From Planococcus sp. (in: firmicutes) (GTDB lineage Bacteria; Bacillota; Bacilli; Bacillales_A; Planococcaceae): DNA of 8,079 nt. The stretch spans positions 1-8,079 of the forward strand of contig JASLAI010000347.1 in NCBI GenBank assembly GCA_030147225.1, written 5' to 3'. The position numbers and the translations under genes were made by a program. Positions 1-6,276 of the stretch are shown here, in pieces. Numbering within the stretch: position 1 is the stretch's first letter; every line of letters begins with the position of its first letter. The notes beneath the pieces were generated by a model that had not been told where the DNA came from, ran no database searches, and saw only the letters and a program-made list of their open reading frames with translations.

Positions 1-1496
1 CACATGCTTCGCAAAGCTTTTCGTTCGATCTTCGTCAGGCTGTGTATGGACGGATCCAGTCATTCTCTCTGGCCATGTTCAATAAATTCCCGGCTTCTGG
101 CTTGATCACGCGATTGACCAGTGACGTCACCTTGGTTCAACAGGTTCTCTATATGGGGTTGCGGATTATGCTGCGTGCTCCTTTACTTGTAGTGGGGAGT
201 ATGGTCATGGCGTTTGTAGTGAATCCGAAATTGGCTTTCTATTTAGTGATCGTTTTTCCGTTTTTGCTCATTTTTCTGTACATCATGGTCAAAAAAGGTG
301 TCAGTTACTTTGGGTTTGTCCGAAAACGGTTGGATCGTGTCAATCGCATTGTCCAGGAGAATCTGCAGGCAGTACGTCTTATTAAAGCCTATCTGCGTGG
401 AAAATATGAAACCAATCGCTTTTCTGAAGTGGCAGGGTCTTTAAAAGTTGATACGGTAAAAGCATTCAGGATTATGGAAATTATTTTGCCGGTTCTATTA
501 TTTGGCATGAATATTTCTTTATTGGCGGTTTTGTGGTTCGGGGCATTCGAAATCCAGAGCGGTGGAGCCCAAATTGGGGAATTGGTGGCCATTGTCAATT
601 ACGCAATGCGAATGACCGGGGCTTTTACGATGTTCTCTTTTATCATTATGATTTTTGCGCGTGCAAAAGCTTCTTCGGAACGGCTTGAAGAAGTGTTATT
701 GGCAGAAGATGTCCGTGAAAAAGAAGATATCGGTGAAAGCCGACTGCTCCAACGCGGAGAAGTGTTGTTTGACAATGTATCCTTCACGTATCCTGAGACT
801 TCGCAACCGGTTCTGCAAAACGTTTCCTTCCATTTAAAAGCGAATGAAAAGCTGGCAATCATGGGGGCAACAGGCTCCGGGAAATCTTCTTTGCTGCAGC
901 TGATTCCACGTTTTTATGATGCAACCGAAGGCACTGTATCCGTGCATGGCCGGGACGTAAAAAATTGGTCATTGCGCGAGCTGCGGAAAACAATCGGCGT
1001 TGTGCCTCAACAGTCGCTTCTTTTTACAGGGACCATTTCCAATAATTTGTCCTGGGGAAAAGATGAGGTTGTGCAGGAGGAATTGGCTGATGCTGCGATC
1101 AAAGCTCAGATTCATGAAACGGTCGAACGTTTTCCAAAAGGCTATTATACCCGCGTAGGCCAAAAAGGCGTCAATTTATCAGGAGGACAAAAGCAACGGC
1201 TATCGATCGCACGTGCATTGGTGCGCGAGCCATCGGTTTTGATTTTGGATGACAGCACAAGCGCACTGGATGTAAAAACTGAAGCTGCATTATGGGAAGA
1301 ATTGGACCGGGAAGAAACGACGATGCTTGTAGTCACGCAAAAAATCCGGACGGCGATGAAAGCCGATCGAATTCTGCTGCTGGAAGATGGCAGCGTATCC
1401 GGATATGGCACACATGAAGAACTCTTGAAAGAATCCGGATTGTATCGGCAAATCGCGATGTCGCAGCAGGAAGAGGAGGTTGATGAATATGTTTGA
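1..1496 (+). CDS. ABC exporter half-transporter, degenerate-site subunit (5' truncated)
   Basis: This is a membrane-fused ATPase of a multidrug/lipid type heterodimeric ABC exporter. The reading frame is open from position 3 to the TGA at 1494-1496, giving 497 visible residues. Family members are about 570-590 residues, so roughly 80 residues (TM1 and probably TM2) lie outside the window. A GTG at 42 is internal and not the start. About four membrane helices are visible, then the nucleotide-binding domain: Walker A GATGSGKSS (nt 864-890), a Q-loop in VVPQQS, and the consensus signature LSGGQ (1176-1190). In the Walker B region the catalytic Glu is Asp (LILDD, Asp codon 1251-1253), and the switch His is Gln (VVTQK, codon 1338-1340). 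These changes mark the subunit with the non-hydrolytic site, as in TM287-like proteins. The stop overlaps the next gene by 8 bases. B. subtilis YfiB is a plausible relative. The transported substrate cannot be told from sequence. Confidence 0.93.
   Translation, partial: HASQSFSFDLRQAVYGRIQSFSLAMFNKFPASGLITRLTSDVTLVQQVLYMGLRIMLRAPLLVVGSMVMAFVVNPKLAFYLVIVFPFLLIFLYIMVKKGVSYFGFVRKRLDRVNRIVQENLQAVRLIKAYLRGKYETNRFSEVAGSLKVDTVKAFRIMEIILPVLLFGMNISLLAVLWFGAFEIQSGGAQIGELVAIVNYAMRMTGAFTMFSFIIMIFARAKASSERLEEVLLAEDVREKEDIGESRLLQRGEVLFDNVSFTYPETSQPVLQNVSFHLKANEKLAIMGATGSGKSSLLQLIPRFYDATEGTVSVHGRDVKNWSLRELRKTIGVVPQQSLLFTGTISNNLSWGKDEVVQEELADAAIKAQIHETVERFPKGYYTRVGQKGVNLSGGQKQRLSIARALVREPSVLILDDSTSALDVKTEAALWEELDREETTMLVVTQKIRTAMKADRILLLEDGSVSGYGTHEELLKESGLYRQIAMSQQEEEVDEYV
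1474..1480 (+). promoter_or_regulatory. Shine-Dalgarno that decides the start of the second ABC gene
   Basis: AGGAGGT lies inside the end of the upstream ABC gene. It is 8 nt from the ATG at 1489 but only 2 nt from the ATG at 1483, and it overlaps the possible TTG at 1480. The ATG at 1489 is therefore the best start. Confidence 0.8.
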
Positions 1497-3312
1497 TGCC
1501 ATTCGCCGCCCTTTTGGCCATGAACCGATTCTTACGAAGGAAGACTTGAAAAAACAGAAAGACAAGAAAAACGAACGCGCTGAAAATTGGAAATCGACGC
1601 TGCTGCAGATCTGGAAGCTGGTGGACGAACAGCGAGTTCTGCTAATAGTGGTACTGGCACTCGTATTCGTCAGTTCTGCTCTGGCATTGCTCGGCCCTTA
1701 TTTGATCGGCTTCATCATCGATGAATACATTGTTCCGCAAAGTTTTAACGGGATGGGTCTTGTGGTGCTGTGGTTGATTTTGGTATACATCGGCCACTCG
1801 GTCTCTTTGTATCTGCAAAATTTTTGGATGGTGGGAATTGCCCAACAAGTGATTTACCGCATGCGGACGCGGCTTTTTTCTCACCTTCAACGTTTGCCTG
1901 TAACCTTTTTTGATAAACGGCAGCATGGTGAATTGATGAGCCGCATGACAAATGATATTGAAAACGTTTCTTCAACATTAAATACATCCTTCATTCAAGT
2001 GTTCTCGAGTATATTGACGTTGACGGGTACAGCCATTGTGATGCTGACACTCAGTCCGTTATTGACTTTATTGACCTTGATCATCATTCCGCTCATGTAC
2101 ATCTCCATTCAATGGATCACCAAACGGACAGGCCGGCTTTACAAAGAGCAGCAAAAAGCAATCGGAGAATTGAACGGCATGATCGAAGAAACAATATCGG
2201 GACAAAAAATCGTCAAAGCCTTTTCGCAAGAACCTCGTGTCATGGAGGAGTTTCGGGAAAAGAGCGAACGGCTGCGGCGCACAGGATTCTGGGCCTGGAC
2301 TTATGCCGGATTCATTCCAAAAGTCATGAACTTCCTGAATAACGGCAGCTTTGCGATCGTCGCAGGGGTTGGTGGGATTCTGGCTCTCAACGGCTCTGTA
2401 TCGATTGGTGTCATTGTTATTTTTACCGAGTATTCTCGTCAGTTTACACGTCCGTTAAATGACTTGGCCAACCAGTTCAACACAGTATTATCTGCAATTG
2501 CTGGAGCTGAGCGTGTCTTCTCGATTATGGACGAGACAGAAGAAAAAGACGATCTGGTCTTCAACATGGAAAAGAAACTGGAAGGCGAAGTGGTCTTCGA
2601 CCGGGTTTCCTTCAAATATGAAGGGGCGGAAGAAGACTGGACCATACGCGACGTTAGCTTTACTGTTGGGATTGGCCAAACGGCAGCGCTTGTTGGAGCA
2701 ACCGGCGCAGGAAAGACAACGGTGATGCAGTTATTGGCGCGTTTCTATGATGCCAATGAAGGCGAAATCCGGCTTGATGGCACACCTATTGCTTTGATGC
2801 CGCGTGAAACTTTGCGCAAACAAATCGCATTCGTCCTGCAAGATCCTTTTCTGTTTGAAGCGACGGTCAGCGAGAATATCCGATACGGCAAATTGGATGC
2901 AACAGATGAAGAAGTGGTGGAGGCGGCAAAAGGCGCCAACGCGCACGACTTTATCAAAAAGCTCCCAAATGGCTATGATACTGTATTGACCGGAGACGGT
3001 TCGATGATCAGCCAAGGCCAGAAACAATTGCTGTCGATTGCCCGCGCATTGATTGCTGATCCGGTCATTTTACTGCTGGATGAAGCGACGAGCAGCATCG
3101 ATACTGTCACTGAGTTAAGAATCCAAGAAGCACTGGAGCGGCTTATGGCGGGCAGAACCAGTTTTGTCATTGCCCACCGGTTGAATACGGTCCGAAAAGC
3201 CGATTTGGTTCTGGTCATGGAGATGGGAGAATTGGTGGAGTCTGGCACACAAGAGCAGCTATTGGATGGCGATGGCATTTATGCCAATATGCTGATAGAT
3301 GCAAAATTATGA
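1489..3312 (+). CDS. ABC exporter half-transporter, catalytic-site subunit
   Basis: This is the second subunit of the exporter, 607 residues, normal for the family (B. subtilis YfiC is about 604). The ATG at 1489 was chosen over in-frame TTG 1480 and ATG 1483 because of Shine-Dalgarno spacing. A charged N-terminal extension of about 45 residues precedes six membrane helices (roughly residues 50-320), then the nucleotide-binding domain. Motifs are Walker A GATGAGKTT (residues 403-411), Q-loop VLQDPF, Walker B LLLDE with catalytic Glu532, and switch His563 in VIAHR. The signature is non-consensus, ISQGQ (507-511) instead of LSGGQ. In a head-to-tail dimer this weak signature faces the partner's degenerate Walker B Asp and switch Gln. 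The consensus site combines this subunit's Walker A, Glu and His with the partner's LSGGQ. The 8-bp overlap with the upstream gene indicates translational coupling and equal stoichiometry. It is the last gene of the operon, because a terminator follows at once. The substrate is unknown. Confidence 0.96.
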   Translation: MFDAIRRPFGHEPILTKEDLKKQKDKKNERAENWKSTLLQIWKLVDEQRVLLIVVLALVFVSSALALLGPYLIGFIIDEYIVPQSFNGMGLVVLWLILVYIGHSVSLYLQNFWMVGIAQQVIYRMRTRLFSHLQRLPVTFFDKRQHGELMSRMTNDIENVSSTLNTSFIQVFSSILTLTGTAIVMLTLSPLLTLLTLIIIPLMYISIQWITKRTGRLYKEQQKAIGELNGMIEETISGQKIVKAFSQEPRVMEEFREKSERLRRTGFWAWTYAGFIPKVMNFLNNGSFAIVAGVGGILALNGSVSIGVIVIFTEYSRQFTRPLNDLANQFNTVLSAIAGAERVFSIMDETEEKDDLVFNMEKKLEGEVVFDRVSFKYEGAEEDWTIRDVSFTVGIGQTAALVGATGAGKTTVMQLLARFYDANEGEIRLDGTPIALMPRETLRKQIAFVLQDPFLFEATVSENIRYGKLDATDEEVVEAAKGANAHDFIKKLPNGYDTVLTGDGSMISQGQKQLLSIARALIADPVILLLDEATSSIDTVTELRIQEALERLMAGRTSFVIAHRLNTVRKADLVLVMEMGELVESGTQEQLLDGDGIYANMLIDAKL

Positions 3313-3314
3313 AG

Positions 3315-3350
3315 AAGGGCCTGTTCCGGTAAAATGGGAGCGGGCCTTTT
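3315..3350 (+). terminator. Intrinsic terminator of the ABC exporter operon
   Basis: The arms at about 3315-3327 and 3337-3349 form a 13-bp stem with core GGGCC/GGCC and a few G-U pairs. The loop is 9 nt, and a T-rich run (TTTT, then GTTCTTTT) follows. The left arm starts 3 nt after the ABC gene stop codon. Confidence 0.85.
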
Positions 3351-3391
3351 GTTCTTTTGGCCGCTTCCGCTTTTCTTATTGTCTAGACTTC

Positions 3392-3488
3392 AGCGGCTAG
3401 CTCTTTGGGTCATAAGTCAACCCAGCTGTGCGGCAAAGAGCGCCGCTTCACTGGTCTGCCTTATGCCCGGCAGAGCTAAACAGCCGCT
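3392..3488. repeat. Hairpin element, copy 1
   Basis: This is a nested dyad: AGCGGC (3392-3397) with GCCGCT (3483-3488); TAGCTCT (3398-3404) with AGAGCTA (3472-3478); CATAAG (3411-3416) with CTTATG (3460-3465); CCAG (3422-3425) with CTGG (3451-3454); GCGGC (3430-3434) with GCCGC (3442-3446) around a 7-nt loop. On the plus strand the outer stem is followed by TCCGCTTTTCTT, a T-rich tail that could add terminator activity. Confidence 0.75.
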
Positions 3489-3514
3489 TCCGCTTTTCTT
3501 ATTGTCCAGACTCC

Positions 3515-3613
3515 AGTGGCCAGATTCTCAGGTCATAAGCCACTCCAACTGTGCGGCTAGGGGAATGCCGCTTCGCCGGAGCGTCTTATGCCCATAGAAT
3601 CTAGACGGCCGCT
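3515..3613. repeat. Hairpin element, copy 2
   Basis: The architecture and register match copy 1: AGTGGC (3515-3520) with GCCGCT (3608-3613, one G-U pair); AGATTCT (3522-3528) with AGAATCT (3596-3602); CATAAG (3534-3539) with CTTATG (3585-3590); CTCC (3543-3546) with GGAG (3578-3581); GCGGC (3553-3557) with GCCGC (3567-3571) around a 9-nt loop. The second helix differs from copy 1 in sequence but stays paired. Confidence 0.75.
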
Positions 3614-3641
3614 TCCGCTTTTCTTTGTTCCTAAGCCTCAA

Positions 3642-3670
3642 TTTTCAACCACTGTATGATAGGATAAAAA
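3642..3670 (+). promoter_or_regulatory. Weak candidate promoter for the leader ORF and acetyltransferase
   Basis: TTTTCA (3642-3647) and TAAAAA (3665-3670) are 17 nt apart and lie just downstream of the repeat cluster in an AT-rich stretch. Both hexamers match sigma-A consensus only partly. A TATGAT at 3655-3660 is an alternative -10 but has no -35 at the right distance. This is a guess from spacing. Confidence 0.25.
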
Positions 3671-3689
3671 GATAAAGGAACATCAAACG

Positions 3690-3725
3690 ATGGGAAGTTT
3701 CTATTTCTATTGGTCGTTAGATTAA
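3690..3725 (+). CDS. Possible aromatic-rich leader peptide upstream of the acetyltransferase
   Basis: This 11-codon ORF encodes MGSFYFYWSLD, in which five consecutive residues are aromatic (Phe-Tyr-Phe-Tyr-Trp). It is preceded by AAAGGA (3674-3679), 10 nt from the ATG, a usable Shine-Dalgarno. Its stop lies 12 nt before the GGGAGGT site of the acetyltransferase, as leader peptides do in translation-attenuation systems. Against this, I found no upstream sequence complementary to the main Shine-Dalgarno and no terminator/antiterminator pair. Short ORFs of this size also arise by chance. Confidence 0.25.
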   Translation: MGSFYFYWSLD

Positions 3726-3737
3726 GTCAATGTTTAT

Positions 3738-3744
3738 GGGAGGT
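3738..3744 (+). promoter_or_regulatory. Shine-Dalgarno that decides the acetyltransferase start
   Basis: GGGAGGT is 6 nt from the ATG at 3751. The in-frame ATGs at 3730 and 3736 lie upstream of or inside this site, so they are unlikely starts. Confidence 0.8.
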
Positions 3745-3750
3745 CGCAAG

Positions 3751-4599
3751 ATGGATTTATCATTATCAATCGTTTCATTTCCGGTAGATGAACAAACAGC
3801 CAGTGAGATGGCGAAACTAGTGGAGGAATTGCCGCCTGCTCATAAAATGGTCCTTCATCCTTCTTTATGGAGAGCTTCTGATGCGAGGGGTTTTGCTGTG
3901 GTTGCTTATACGGATGAAGAGGAATTGATCGGCTTTGCAGCAGCAGCGGATATGGTAGGGCTGCATCATTATGAATGGTCACTCTTTGTCCATCCTGAAT
4001 ACCGGCGGCTTGCACTTGGGACGGCACTGGCAGACGGTGTTTCTCATGCTCTGATTCAGCGCCAAGCGGAGAGCGAATTGGCGGCTTTTGTAGACGATGT
4101 GGATATCTCTGCTTTTATGGAAAGCATCGGATTCCGTCCGGACTTTAAAGAAATCCTTCTTTCTGCACAAACACTGCCAGACAATGAATTGCCTGAAGGG
4201 TTGACTATTGTTCCTTATGCCGGACAAGCTGAAGCGTTGACCGAGCTGCTGATTGCAGCATTTGATGATGCGATTGTACCGATTCTGCAGCATAACATGG
4301 TGGATCCTGACAGAGAGATTTGGCTGCTTCATAAAGATCAGGAGCTAGTTGCTACTGCAACTCTAGTGGTTGAAGAGCAGGCTTTGTGGGTGACAGCATT
4401 TGCTGTAGATCCCCGCTGGCAGGGCAAGGGCTACGGCAAACAGTTTTTGAAATGGTGCCGGGCAATAGCTTTTAAGCGGGGACTGGCAGAAGTCATGCTG
4501 GATGTAGAAACGGACAATGAGGCCTTGCATGTCTATGAGAATTCAGGATTCCGCAGGATACAGACCGTCTCGTATTGGAAACGCAATACAGATCAATAA
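3751..4599 (+). CDS. Tandem-domain GNAT family N-acetyltransferase
   Basis: This 282-residue cytosolic protein contains two GNAT folds. GNAT enzymes transfer an acetyl group from acetyl-CoA to an amine; the acceptor here is unknown. The N-terminal domain (about residues 1-135) has the strand ELIGFAAAADM, WSLFVHPEYR and a motif A in which the first glycine is alanine (RRLALGTAL, Ala88), so cofactor binding may be weakened. The C-terminal domain (about 140-282) has WVTAFAVDPRWQ and an intact acetyl-CoA loop QGKGYG (224-229). It ends with VETDNEALHVYENSGFRR, the typical motif B region. The C-terminal domain is therefore probably the catalytic one. Dual-GNAT proteins include mycothiol synthase, but Bacillales make bacillithiol, so that role is unlikely. 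The gene stands alone, between the hairpin repeats and a convergent lipoprotein gene. A short aromatic-rich ORF lies just upstream. Confidence 0.88.
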   Translation: MDLSLSIVSFPVDEQTASEMAKLVEELPPAHKMVLHPSLWRASDARGFAVVAYTDEEELIGFAAAADMVGLHHYEWSLFVHPEYRRLALGTALADGVSHALIQRQAESELAAFVDDVDISAFMESIGFRPDFKEILLSAQTLPDNELPEGLTIVPYAGQAEALTELLIAAFDDAIVPILQHNMVDPDREIWLLHKDQELVATATLVVEEQALWVTAFAVDPRWQGKGYGKQFLKWCRAIAFKRGLAEVMLDVETDNEALHVYENSGFRRIQTVSYWKRNTDQ

Positions 4600-4611
4600 A
4601 AAACGGGTGTT

Positions 4612-4655
4612 TAAAAACAAATACTCAGTGGGGATGTAGAATCCTCACTGAGTAT
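4612..4655 (-). terminator. Intrinsic terminator, mainly for the minus-strand lipoprotein gene
   Basis: The arms 4621-4635 and 4641-4655 (ATACTCAGTGGGGAT / ATCCTCACTGAGTAT) pair over 15 bp with a single G-U and a 5-nt loop. On the minus strand the stem is followed by TTGTTTTT (4620-4612), a proper U-tract. On the plus strand no T run follows, so for the acetyltransferase transcript it can act only as a stabilising 3' hairpin. Confidence 0.8.
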
Positions 4656-4707
4656 AAGATGGCCGAAACGGATTTTAAATAACTAATCCATTTGAAAGAA
4701 TAGAGTC

Positions 4708-4753
4708 TTGCTTTACCGTGCCGACAGCCAGCTGCTCATTTTGTGTAAAGCAA
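4708..4753. repeat. 9-bp inverted repeat just after the lipoprotein stop
   Basis: TTGCTTTAC (4708-4716) is an exact inverted match to GTAAAGCAA (4745-4753), separated by 28 nt. It starts 4 nt beyond the lipoprotein stop codon. No T-tract follows on the minus strand, so it is not a classic terminator; the strong terminator lies further downstream. Confidence 0.45.
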
Positions 4754-4757
4754 AAAT

Positions 4758-5276
4758 TTAGTTGCCAGATTGTTTGTATTCTTTGTCTGTTCCGTCAGAG
4801 TATCTGACTTCGACTTCGATTTCAGTAAAACCATCTTCAATTCCAAAGGCTTCGACGATTTGTGCAATGGCTTCATCATCAGGGGTGTCTGGTGTCAACT
4901 CCAGTTGGCTGAGTCCAGGTTCAATTTCATCCATCGCATCATTTCCGGCTAATTCTGTTTCGTTCATCTGGTTCTTGTACTCAGCTTCGACTTTGTCGCG
5001 ATCTTCTTCGTAGCTGATTTCGATCATGTTGTCCATATCAGGGAAGTCGACATTGATATCGAGCTCAGTAAAACCGAATGTCTTGCCGCCGATATCATTT
5101 TGGTCTAAACCGCCTTCAGTTGAAGCATCTTCTGTGCCGCCACCCGGCTCTGCAGGTTCCGTCTGATTTTCATTATTTACAGGTTCCGTTACCTGTTCAT
5201 CATTCCCGCAAGCGGCAAGAAGTAAGGCGGAAGAAAAAAGCAGAGGCATTATCATGTTTCTTTTGTTAAAGATCAT
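4758..5276 (-). CDS. YusW-like lipoprotein
   Basis: This is a 172-residue secreted protein, predicted to be lipid-anchored on the outer face of the membrane. The N-terminus has basic residues (NKR), a hydrophobic stretch and a clear lipobox LAAC with the lipidated Cys at residue 23. Residues 24 to about 64 form a low-complexity linker rich in Glu, Asp, Asn, Gly and Thr. The remainder is one domain: a TFGFTELDINVDF strand, a central acidic helix, then a C-terminal strand pair around FTEIEVEVRYSDGT. That layout fits the YusW-like family (named for B. subtilis YusW), whose function is unknown to me; the match is by pattern, not search. The mature protein is strongly acidic. The start ATG (5274-5276) has AAAGGGTG 7 nt upstream (5284-5291). 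A tandem TATAAGTATAAG (5310-5299) could hold the -10 element, but no matching -35 is evident. The gene is transcribed divergently from kynA. Confidence 0.8.
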   Translation of the reverse strand: MIFNKRNMIMPLLFSSALLLAACGNDEQVTEPVNNENQTEPAEPGGGTEDASTEGGLDQNDIGGKTFGFTELDINVDFPDMDNMIEISYEEDRDKVEAEYKNQMNETELAGNDAMDEIEPGLSQLELTPDTPDDEAIAQIVEAFGIEDGFTEIEVEVRYSDGTDKEYKQSGN

Positions 5277-5328
5277 CTGATTTCACCCTTTCAGATAGCT
5301 TATACTTATAGTATGAACATTCCCGATT

Positions 5329-5357
5329 TTTCTGGATTTAATCAATCATTCTAGAAT
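5329..5357 (+). promoter_or_regulatory. Candidate kynA promoter with a palindrome at the -10
   Basis: TAGAAT (5352-5357) matches the sigma-A -10 at five of six positions. A poor -35, TTTCTG (5329-5334), sits 17 nt upstream. The -10 lies within a perfect 10-bp palindrome, ATTCTAGAAT (5348-5357). A weak -35 with an overlapping palindrome would fit a regulated promoter, but this is inferred from one copy. Confidence 0.35.
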
Positions 5358-5399
5358 AGGAAACAACCGAGAACAGTGGAGACCAAGCAGAGATTGAAC

Positions 5400-5403
5400 G
5401 GAG
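5400..5403 (+). promoter_or_regulatory. Ribosome binding site supporting the kynA ATG start
   Basis: GGAG lies 8 nt before the ATG at 5412. The more upstream in-frame GTG at 5376 has no comparable site, only a weak AGGAAA about 12 nt away. Confidence 0.55.
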
Positions 5404-5411
5404 CAACTGTA

Positions 5412-6266
5412 ATGAACAATTACGAAAATGGGCAAAATATCGCTGCAGCAACTGAAAAGAACATCCGTACAGACTTTAAGGAAAGCATGACTTATGGTGA
5501 ATACCTGCATTTGGATAAGTTACTGACTGCCCAAGAGGGAGTCAGCGGCCATCATGATGAGACCTTATTTATTATCATCCATCAGGTATCAGAGCTGTGG
5601 ATGAAGCTGATTTTGCACGAACTGCAGGCGGCGATAGACAATATTAATAAAGATGATTTGCAGCCGGCATTCAAGCAACTTGCACGTGTTTCCCGGATTC
5701 AATCCCAGATCATTCAAGGGTGGGACGTGCTTTCGACTTTAACGCCTGCTGAATACATGGAGTTCCGCGATGATCTCGGCAATGCCAGCGGATTCCAGTC
5801 TTATCAGTACCGTATGATTGAATTTGCACTTGGCTACAAAACCAAGCATGTGCTGAAGATTTACGAAAAAGATGCACCGCTTCATGTAGAGCTTGAAAAA
5901 GCCTTTAACGCTCCAGGTCTTTACGATGCAGCGATTCAAAAGCTGGCGAGAAGCGGCTTTGACATCGATAAAGAGATTTTAGAGCGGGACGTTAGCATGG
6001 TTTACGAATCAAACGAAAGTGTGCGCGATGCCTGGAAAACCATTTATCGGGACGTGGATACCCACTGGGAACTGTACCAGTTGGCAGAGAAATTAGTCGA
6101 TATTGAAGATTGGCTTCAGCAATGGCGATTCCGCCATATGAAGACAGTGGAACGCATTATAGGATTCAAACAGGGAACCGGAGGCTCATCAGGAGTCAAT
6201 TACTTGAAGAAAGTTCTGGATCAATACTTCTTCCCCGAACTTTGGGAAATACGGACAGATATTTAG
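5412..6266 (+). CDS. kynA: Tryptophan 2,3-dioxygenase
   Basis: This cytosolic haem enzyme opens the indole ring of L-tryptophan with O2 to give N-formylkynurenine, the first step of the kynurenine pathway. With the ATG at 5412 it has 284 residues, normal for bacterial members; a GTG at 5376 would add 12. The family signature is complete. His57 in [10 protein letters not shown] is the distal active-site His, Tyr115 and Arg119 lie in EYMEFRDD, and Ser126 is in [12 protein letters not shown]. His242 in [12 protein letters not shown] is the proximal haem ligand, and Thr256 is in GTGGSSG. Residue equivalences come from recalled Xanthomonas TDO numbering (His55, Tyr113, Arg117, His240, Thr254). The substrate- and haem-contacting residues are all kept, so activity is expected. 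kynB (formamidase) and kynU (kynureninase), neighbours of kynA in the Bacillus cereus group, are absent here. The next gene, 10 bp downstream, encodes a phosphodiesterase. Confidence 0.96.
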   Translation: MNNYENGQNIAAATEKNIRTDFKESMTYGEYLHLDKLLTAQEGVSGHHDETLFIIIHQVSELWMKLILHELQAAIDNINKDDLQPAFKQLARVSRIQSQIIQGWDVLSTLTPAEYMEFRDDLGNASGFQSYQYRMIEFALGYKTKHVLKIYEKDAPLHVELEKAFNAPGLYDAAIQKLARSGFDIDKEILERDVSMVYESNESVRDAWKTIYRDVDTHWELYQLAEKLVDIEDWLQQWRFRHMKTVERIIGFKQGTGGSSGVNYLKKVLDQYFFPELWEIRTDI

Positions 6267-6271
6267 GAGGG
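6264..6271 (+). promoter_or_regulatory. Shine-Dalgarno overlapping the kynA stop codon
   Basis: TAGGAGGG contains the kynA stop TAG (6264-6266) and a strong AGGAGG, 5 nt before the GTG at 6277. This arrangement indicates translational coupling of the two genes. Confidence 0.75.
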
Positions 6272-6276
6272 TTTTT

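Larger units (their letters stand above)
3360..3631. repeat. Tandem hairpin-repeat cluster, two full units plus a partial third
   Basis: The motif GCCGCTTCCGCTTTTCTT begins at 3360 and 3483, and in slightly shorter form at 3608, giving periods of 123 and 125 bp. Each full unit continues with TTGTC, AGACT, a GGTCATAAG block, CTGTGCGGC, a GCCGCTTC block and CTTATGCCC. I recall very similar GC-rich dispersed elements (GCTTCCGCTTTTCTT, GGTCATAAGCC) between genes of Bacillaceae and Planococcaceae; that is memory, not a search. Reading frames across this stretch, such as 3334-3597, are by-products of the repeat. With the terminator and the leader ORF, this cluster accounts for the 438-bp gap between the ABC and acetyltransferase genes. 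Confidence 0.85.

Noticed and set aside
42..44. GTG as the start of the first ABC gene
   Set aside because: The frame is open upstream to the window edge with family-like sequence (SFDLRQAVYGRIQS), and a start here would lose the first membrane helices.
3334..3597. 87-codon open frame across the intergenic region after the ABC genes
   Set aside because: It consists almost wholly of the two hairpin repeats; the same peptide block recurs because the DNA repeats. It starts inside the terminator and has no ribosome binding site.
3360..3631. Possible CRISPR array
   Set aside because: The spacing is about 125 bp, only two full copies exist, and similarity runs through the whole unit rather than a short repeat with unique spacers.
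3979..4332. 117-codon minus-strand frame opposite the acetyltransferase
   Set aside because: It is antisense to a gene with clear GNAT motifs and has no recognisable domain.
5313..5354. 13-codon leader ORF (MNIPDFSGFNQSF) upstream of kynA
   Set aside because: It has no Shine-Dalgarno, no Trp codons, and lies upstream of the likely transcription start.
5376..5411. GTG start adding 12 residues to kynA
   Set aside because: The upstream ribosome binding site is weak, while ATG 5412 has GGAG at 8 nt and gives the usual family length. It cannot be fully excluded.
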